Positions 59,489 to 64,000 of a stretch of DNA of 64,000 nucleotides are shown piece by piece (the first letter of the stretch is position 1; every line of letters starts with the position of its first letter). Source of the stretch: Pseudomonas fluorescens (GTDB lineage Bacteria > Pseudomonadota > Gammaproteobacteria > Pseudomonadales > Pseudomonadaceae); assembly GCF_005938625.1 (NCBI RefSeq), contig NZ_VCNJ01000030.1, forward strand, positions 1-64,000, read 5' to 3'. The notes beneath the pieces were generated by a model. The model worked only from the letters and a program-made list of their open reading frames with translations, did no database searches and was not told the DNA's origin. The position numbers and the translations under genes are program-made.

Positions 59489-61906
59489 TCAGAACAGTAC
59501 CTTCGCCACATCGGCAAACCGCTTGGCGAAATGCACGGTAATCCCTTCCTTCAGATAATCCGGCAACTCCTCAAAATTGCCGCGATTAGGCTCCGGCAAA
59601 ATCAGCTCAAAAATCTTCTGCCGCCGCGCCGCAATCACCTTCTCGCGCACCCCACCAATCGGCAGTACATGCCCGGTCAACGTCAGTTCGCCGGTCATGG
59701 CTACGCCTTTTTTCGGCGGCTGATTACGTGCGAGCGAGAGCAGCGCACTGGCCATGGTCACGCCGGCGCTCGGGCCGTCCTTCGGTGTCGCGCCTTCCGG
59801 TACGTGCAGGTGGACAAAGGCTTCGTCGAAGAACTTCGCGTCGCCGCCGAACTGTTTCAGGTGCGAGCTGACGTAGCTGTAGGCGATCTCCGCCGATTCC
59901 TTCATCACATCGCCCAGTTGCCCGGTGAGTTTGAAGCCACGGTTGAGCGTGTGGATCCGTGTTGCTTCGATCGGCAATGTGGCGCCGCCCATGCTGGTCC
60001 AGGCCAGGCCAGTGATAACGCCGGTGCCGGACAGCACTTGTTCGTTGCGGAACACCGGATGACCCAGCGAGGCTTCCAGATCTTTCGGGCCGAGCTTGAT
60101 CACTGCTTTCGGCTCGTCGATCAGCTTCATCACCGCTTTGCGCACCAGTTTGCCCATTTGCTTCTCAAGCTGACGCACGCCGGCTTCACGGGCGTAACCG
60201 TCGATCAAGGCTTTGAGCGCGCTGTCGCTGATGCTCAGGCTGCCCTTGGACACGCCGGCCTTTTCCAGCAGTTTTGGCCACAGGTGACGCTTGGCGATGG
60301 CGACTTTTTCTTCAGTGATATAGCCCGACAGGCGAATCACTTCCATGCGGTCGAGCAACGGGCCGGGGATCGAATCGAGGGTGTTGGCGGTGCACACGAA
60401 GAGGACTTTCGACAGGTCCATGCGCAGGTCGAGGTAGTGGTCGAGGAATTCGACGTTCTGCTCCGGGTCGAGGGTTTCCAGCAGCGCCGAGGCCGGGTCG
60501 CCCTGGTAGCTCTGGCCCATCTTGTCGATCTCGTCGAGCATGATCACCGGGTTCATCACTTCGACGTCTTTCAACGCCTGCACCAATTTGCCCGGCTGCG
60601 CGCCGATGTAGGTGCGGCGGTGGCCCTTGATCTCGGCTTCGTCGCGCATGCCGCCGAGGCTGAAGCGGTAGAACGGCCGGCCGAGGGATTCGGCGATGGA
60701 TTTGCCGACGCTGGTTTTACCCACACCCGGCGGACCGACCAGCAGCACGATGGAGCCGCTGATCTCACCTTTATAAGCACCGACGGCGAGGAATTCGAGG
60801 ATGCGATCCTTGATGTCGTCGAGGCCGGCATGGTGTTTGTCGAGGACTTTGCGCGCGTGCTTGAGGTCGAGTTTGTCGTCGCCGTAGACGCCCCACGGCA
60901 CCGAGGTCGCCCAGTCGAGATAATTGCGGGTAACCGCGTATTCCGGCGAACCGGTCTCGAGGATCGACAGCTTGTTCATTTCCTCTTCGAGGCGCTTCTG
61001 CACCTGCGCCGGTAAGACTTTGCCTTCGAGGCGTTGTTCGAACTGTTCGAGGTCGGCGCTGCGGTCGTCCTTGGTCAGGCCGAGTTCCTGCTGGATGACC
61101 TTGAGTTGTTCCTTGAGGAAGAACTCGCGCTGATGCTCGCCGATCTTGCGGTTAACTTCCGCCGAAATCTCTTTTTGCAGGCGCGCGACTTCGACTTCCT
61201 TGCGCAGCATCGGCAGGACTTTTTCCATGCGCTTGAGCATCGGCACGCAGTCGAGCACGCCTTGCAGCTCGGGGCCGGTGGCGGAGGTCAGGGCGGCGGC
61301 GAAGTCGGTCAGCGGCGATGGATCGTTGGGGCTGAAGCGGTTGAGGTAGTTTTTCAGCTCTTCGCTGTACAGCGGGTTGAGCGGTAGCAGTTCCTTGATC
61401 GCGTTGATCAGCGCCATGCCGTAGGCCTTGACCTCGTCGGTCGGCTCGGTGGGCTGATGCGGGTATTCGACTTCGACCAGGTACGGTGGGCGGTGATGTT
61501 TCAGCCAGGTTTTGATGCGTACGCGGCTGAGGCCTTGAGCGACGAATTGCAGTTTGCCGTTTTCGCGGCTGGCGTGGTGGACTTTGACCAGGGTGCCGTA
61601 TTGCGGCAGGGCGCCGGTGTCGAAGTGGCGCGGGTCTTCCTGGGGCGTGTCCATGAAGAACAAGGCCAGGGAGTGGTGTTCGGATTTGCTGACCAGTTCG
61701 AGGGTTTCGGCCCAGGGTTCTTCGTTGACGATGACCGGCAGGACTTGGGCCGGGAAGAACGGGCGGTTGTGGATCGGGATGATGTAGACCTTGTCCGGCA
61801 GGTTCTGGCCGGGCAGGGCGAGGCCTTTGCCGCTGGAGGTGTGTTCGATGTGTTCGGCTTCGGTGTAGTCGTCGGGGTTTTCCGGGAATTCTTGCTGGTC
61901 GCTCAT
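59489..61906 (-). CDS. lon: ATP-dependent protease Lon, AsrA-like second type
   Basis: An 805-residue LonA-type protease. An acidic N-terminal extension (MSDQQEFPENPDDYTEAEH) precedes the substrate domain (about 35-240). The AAA+ domain has Walker A GPPGVGKTSVGKS and Walker B IMLDEIDKMG. The protease domain has the Ser713/Lys756 dyad (KDGPSAGVTM and GGVREKVIAA), 43 residues apart as in E. coli Lon. The extension fits the AsrA (PA0779) type rather than the main Lon. ATG 61906. A sigma-32-like promoter lies upstream. Confidence 0.92.
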   Translation of the reverse strand: MSDQQEFPENPDDYTEAEHIEHTSSGKGLALPGQNLPDKVYIIPIHNRPFFPAQVLPVIVNEEPWAETLELVSKSEHHSLALFFMDTPQEDPRHFDTGALPQYGTLVKVHHASRENGKLQFVAQGLSRVRIKTWLKHHRPPYLVEVEYPHQPTEPTDEVKAYGMALINAIKELLPLNPLYSEELKNYLNRFSPNDPSPLTDFAAALTSATGPELQGVLDCVPMLKRMEKVLPMLRKEVEVARLQKEISAEVNRKIGEHQREFFLKEQLKVIQQELGLTKDDRSADLEQFEQRLEGKVLPAQVQKRLEEEMNKLSILETGSPEYAVTRNYLDWATSVPWGVYGDDKLDLKHARKVLDKHHAGLDDIKDRILEFLAVGAYKGEISGSIVLLVGPPGVGKTSVGKSIAESLGRPFYRFSLGGMRDEAEIKGHRRTYIGAQPGKLVQALKDVEVMNPVIMLDEIDKMGQSYQGDPASALLETLDPEQNVEFLDHYLDLRMDLSKVLFVCTANTLDSIPGPLLDRMEVIRLSGYITEEKVAIAKRHLWPKLLEKAGVSKGSLSISDSALKALIDGYAREAGVRQLEKQMGKLVRKAVMKLIDEPKAVIKLGPKDLEASLGHPVFRNEQVLSGTGVITGLAWTSMGGATLPIEATRIHTLNRGFKLTGQLGDVMKESAEIAYSYVSSHLKQFGGDAKFFDEAFVHLHVPEGATPKDGPSAGVTMASALLSLARNQPPKKGVAMTGELTLTGHVLPIGGVREKVIAARRQKIFELILPEPNRGNFEELPDYLKEGITVHFAKRFADVAKVLF

Positions 61907-61936
61907 GGGGCACCTGCGCAATGGGGTATGGGTCTT

Positions 61937-61965
61937 AGATGGGGCAGGGGCTGGGTGGTTTCAAT
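61937..61965 (-). promoter_or_regulatory. Sigma-32-like heat-shock promoter of lon
   Basis: On the minus strand ATTGAAA (61959-61965) and CCCCATCT (61937-61944) are 14 nt apart, a close match to the heat-shock consensus CTTGAAA-N(13-15)-CCCCATNT. The -10 lies about 30 nt before the lon start codon. Heat-shock control is expected for Lon-type proteases. Confidence 0.7.
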
Positions 61966-62049
61966 GGGGGGCGGTGTTTCTGATTGTGTGTTCAGGGTTT
62001 TGACAGGGTTCACGCTTTGGACTTGGCGGCCTTTGGGCCGACCATGTTG

Positions 62050-62410
62050 GGGGTGTTTGGTGTGTATATCCGTTTTTTTGGTAGTGGCGGCTTAGGGTTC
62101 CGCCCTTACGGCGGGTCACTTTTTCCAGGCGCCCGGAGTGCCGGCCCAGAAAAAAGTAACCAAAAAGGCTTGCTCCTACGTGCGGCCCGCTCGCTGGGGC
62201 TCGGGGTTCCTTCGCTCCGGGATCGATCCGGGCGCAGCGTCTCCGGTTTGCTTCGCTGCACCTCCTCTCTCTGTGTTTGGCTTCGCCAAACGGTCGCTGC
62301 GCTCCCACGCCCGGATCAATCCCTCCACTCAGCCTTCCGACGTCGCCCGTGGATCAAGATCAAGAGCAGGCGAGCTGACACTCGGCCTATTGAGTGGTGA
62401 AGAGCACGGC
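62050..62410. repeat. Long dispersed Pseudomonas intergenic repeat
   Basis: This stretch contains AGGGTTCCGCCCTTACGGCG, CGCTCGCTGGGGCTCGGGGT, CTTCGCTCCGGGATCGATCC and GCTTCGCCAAACGGTCGCTG, phrases I recognise from a common dispersed repeat in fluorescens and syringae genomes. It gives spurious open frames on both strands. No transposase is seen. The right boundary is approximate. Confidence 0.65.
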
Positions 62411-62440
62411 GCGCACGGCTTTGGTTTTTGTGGTGCTCTT

Positions 62441-62718
62441 GCCCCTCATCGGAACGCCGCCCGCCCAGCCCTCTCCCGAGGGAGAGGGAGCCGATTTGTA
62501 GGCATTTCAGAATCTGAGTTCAACGCGGTATCGCACGTCGGCGTAACTCGTCCAAACACCTCGGTCAGTCCCCTCTCCCTACGGGCGGTCCGACGTTTCG
62601 GGAGGGCTAGGGTGAGGGGCTTTTGATCTGATTCGGAATCTGAGCTCGGCTCGGTATGCCACGTCGGCGTACTTCTGCCAAACACCTCGGTCAGTCCCCT
62701 CTCCCTCCGGGAGTGGGC
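62441..62718. repeat. CCCTCACCCTAGCCCTC-type repeat, one full and one partial copy
   Basis: A full copy (62441-62622) with GCCCAGCCCTCTCCCGAGGG on the left and AGGGCTAGGGTGAGGGGC on the right is followed by a second, incomplete copy (62623-62718) that repeats ACACCTCGGTCAGTCCCCTC and ends abruptly. The tandem arrangement suggests a second insertion or unequal recombination. Confidence 0.75.
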
Positions 62719-62814
62719 GTGTTCGGCGGCTTTGTAGAATCTCTTCGAGCCCGGGAATTCGTAGGGTGTGGTGTCGTCGATTTCGGGTGGATTGGGTGTT
62801 GGCTTTTTCCCGCT
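62712..62814 (-). pseudogene. Possible remnant of a DUF6124/DUF3077-type gene
   Basis: On the minus strand the frame encodes KKPTPNPPEIDDTTPYEFPG and then SKRFYKAAEHAHS, which resembles the N-terminus of the small Pseudomonas DUF6124/DUF3077 proteins (PTPNPP...SPY...SKK...AA). No start codon fits directly upstream. After AHS the frame runs straight into the repeat at 62718 and loses similarity. It looks like a gene cut off by a repeat. The family match is from memory. Confidence 0.4.
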
Positions 62815-62875
62815 ACACGTTCGCGCCCAATGGGCTGCATTACTCGGTACAGCGCCAAGCTGTGGCATCCGTCCA

Positions 62876-62913
62876 TAAACAACCACCAGGCCATCAAGCC
62901 CGGTGGTTGTTGG
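62876..62913 (-). terminator. Terminator after the third toxin-family gene
   Basis: On the minus strand ACAACCACCGGG and a facing GGTGGTTGT pair around CTTGATGGCCT, followed by TTTATGG. It lies 25 nt past the stop at 62938. Confidence 0.75.
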
Positions 62914-62937
62914 CAATGCGCTGATCACCTCGGATGT

Positions 62938-64000
62938 TTATTTCACTTCGGTCAATTTCACATCATCGACCAGCATATCGATCAAGCTCCGCAGGTATTT
63001 GAAACCCTCATCTTTCTTCCCCCAGCGATCAATGAAAAACAAACCATGGTCATTGACCTGGATCGGTGTCACCTCGATGTCGCCGGTCGTGGATTTATGC
63101 ACCAGACGGGGCCCTTCCGTGCCTGTATTTTCGATCATGAACATCCCGGAGTGGGTCAGTTTGCTGCGACTGACAGACGGCGTCGGGTCCGGCTGCTTCG
63201 TTCCGGCGACGGCCACTTCCATCAGGAAGTCGCTGCGCAAGGCCCGGCTATTGGTGCCGCGCTTGTTGGACACCACTTCCCACGTCCCGCGGTGGATATC
63301 TCTGGCCAGTTCCGGAGCGGTGTCGCGCACACCGAGACTGACCGCCGAGAGGGTATCCGCCAGACCCGGCACACCCAGGTTGTAATTAGTGTGGGCATTG
63401 CCGATAAGGGCTACCCATTTGTGCGGTCCGTGTGCCAGTTGGTCGGCTTCGATCACTTGGCTGGCGAAATAGCTGAACATCTCGTTTCGCGAGATATCTT
63501 CGTCAAACACACCCTTGAGGTGATAAGACGCAGTGCAATCGAGTGCCCTGATACGGATATTGTATTTGGCCGCCGCCTGACAGACTTCTGTGTACGTATC
63601 GTTACCGTCGTAGCTGGGCATGTGGCCACGGTCCTGAACGCTTAGATAAGCCTTCAGTCTGTCCGGCATGCGCTGTGTGCGATAAAAGATATCCAGATCG
63701 GCCTGATGCAAATCGGTGAACAGGTGTTCCACATATAACGTGTCATAGCCGGCTTGCTTAAGCGCTTTCATGTGCTTTTTCAGCAGCGCTTTGCTCGCTG
63801 TGTGGGAATGGGCCTCGCCGATCAGCAGGTTCAAGCGTCCGTCGGCCAGCAGCCGCAAAAACTCCTCGAACGGGGTGTCTGAGGTGAGCGTCGGGAGTGT
63901 GGCCGCTTCGGGAGGCGTGTAGTGAGCAAAAGTGTCCCTGGCCTTTTTCTCGAGACGCTCGCGGCTGGCGATGAACGCGTCGAACGCCTGTTTTTCACTC
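62938..64000 (-). CDS. Toxin-family protein C, 3' part, intact ChaN/TIKI-like domain
   Basis: The frame is open to the window end, so only the last ~353 residues are seen; the N-terminus lies beyond 64000. The domain starts near 63850 with RLNLLIGEAHSHTASKALL and continues with YVEHLFTDLHQADLD, RIRALDCTASYHL and KWVALIGNAHTNYNLGVPG. Two GxxH motifs (GEAH 63808-63819, GNAH 63391-63402), YVEH and the ALDC aspartate are kept, as in ChaN/EreA/TIKI-like enzymes. The tail SGMFMIENT aligns with proteins A and B. It probably belongs to the membrane-targeted effector toxin family; activity is inferred. Confidence 0.7.
   Translation of the reverse strand, partial: SEKQAFDAFIASRERLEKKARDTFAHYTPPEAATLPTLTSDTPFEEFLRLLADGRLNLLIGEAHSHTASKALLKKHMKALKQAGYDTLYVEHLFTDLHQADLDIFYRTQRMPDRLKAYLSVQDRGHMPSYDGNDTYTEVCQAAAKYNIRIRALDCTASYHLKGVFDEDISRNEMFSYFASQVIEADQLAHGPHKWVALIGNAHTNYNLGVPGLADTLSAVSLGVRDTAPELARDIHRGTWEVVSNKRGTNSRALRSDFLMEVAVAGTKQPDPTPSVSRSKLTHSGMFMIENTGTEGPRLVHKSTTGDIEVTPIQVNDHGLFFIDRWGKKDEGFKYLRSLIDMLVDDVKLTEVK

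Noticed and set aside
61984..62626. Overlapping frames of 115-162 codons downstream of lon on both strands
   Set aside because: They lie within the long dispersed repeat, which gives open frames in all copies.
62446..62928. A 160-codon minus-strand frame before toxin gene C
   Set aside because: Most of it is translated repeat. Only the central KKPTPNPP part may descend from a gene and is listed as a possible remnant.

Overview
The window reads as chromosomal DNA of a fluorescent-group Pseudomonas (P. fluorescens-like). The reasons are: high GC with GTG and TTG starts; the gene order queA-tgt-yajC-secDF, suhB-trmJ-cysE-isc-ndk-rlmN-pilF-rodZ-ispG-hisS-yfgM-bamB-der, and guaB-guaA; and many Pseudomonas-type REP/REPIN repeats between genes. 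No rRNA, insertion sequence, transposase or CRISPR array was seen. One tRNA, tRNA-Leu(CAA), lies at the left edge.

Layout. 1-5.8 kb: tRNA-Leu, queuosine genes (queA, tgt) and the Sec accessory complex (yajC, secD, secF). 5.8-9.2 kb: a glycine-zipper envelope protein, suhB, trmJ and cysE. 9.3-15.0 kb: the ISC iron-sulfur operon (iscR, iscS, iscU, iscA, hscB, hscA, fdx, iscX) behind a promoter with two IscR-type sites. 15.1-24.4 kb: ndk, rlmN, pilF, rodZ, ispG, hisS, yfgM, bamB and der, mostly in one transcriptional direction. 24.5-33.6 kb: a methionine-type aminotransferase with an omega-amidase, leuA with a possible 25-codon leader ORF, an M23 peptidase with xseA, a divergent LysR/TauE pair and a zinc-ribbon protein. 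33.7-36.9 kb: guaB and guaA. 36.9-45.7 kb: an accessory block of two ~1,030-1,045-residue toxin-family paralogues flanking a TerD-like gene, all on the minus strand. 45.8-54.1 kb: a trehalose PTS locus (treR, treP, treC, porin, EIIA-HPr-EI fusion, EIIB-like protein). 54.2-59.2 kb: a Tat-exported multicopper oxidase, tadA, cmoAB, a YhhN lysoplasmalogenase and an I42-type inhibitor lipoprotein. 59.5-61.9 kb: a second-type Lon protease (AsrA-like) with a sigma-32-like promoter. 61.9-62.9 kb: repeat-rich DNA with a possible gene remnant. 62.9-64.0 kb: the 3' end of a third toxin-family gene that runs off the window.

The most interesting part is the toxin-family set. The C-terminal domain resembles the ChaN/EreA/TIKI superfamily. 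The partial third copy keeps both GxxH motifs (GEAH and GNAH), while the two full-length copies have lost the first motif and altered the second. Both full-length genes share an unusually well conserved 66-bp leader that includes the ribosome binding site, and a TerD/MXAN_6230-type stress protein sits between them. Together this could be a toxin or effector locus with a Ter-domain partner. That is inference from the sequence.

Other points worth a second look are a cysteine-less EIIB-like protein in the trehalose locus, a candidate leuA leader peptide, and stop codons or C-termini supplied by REP repeats.
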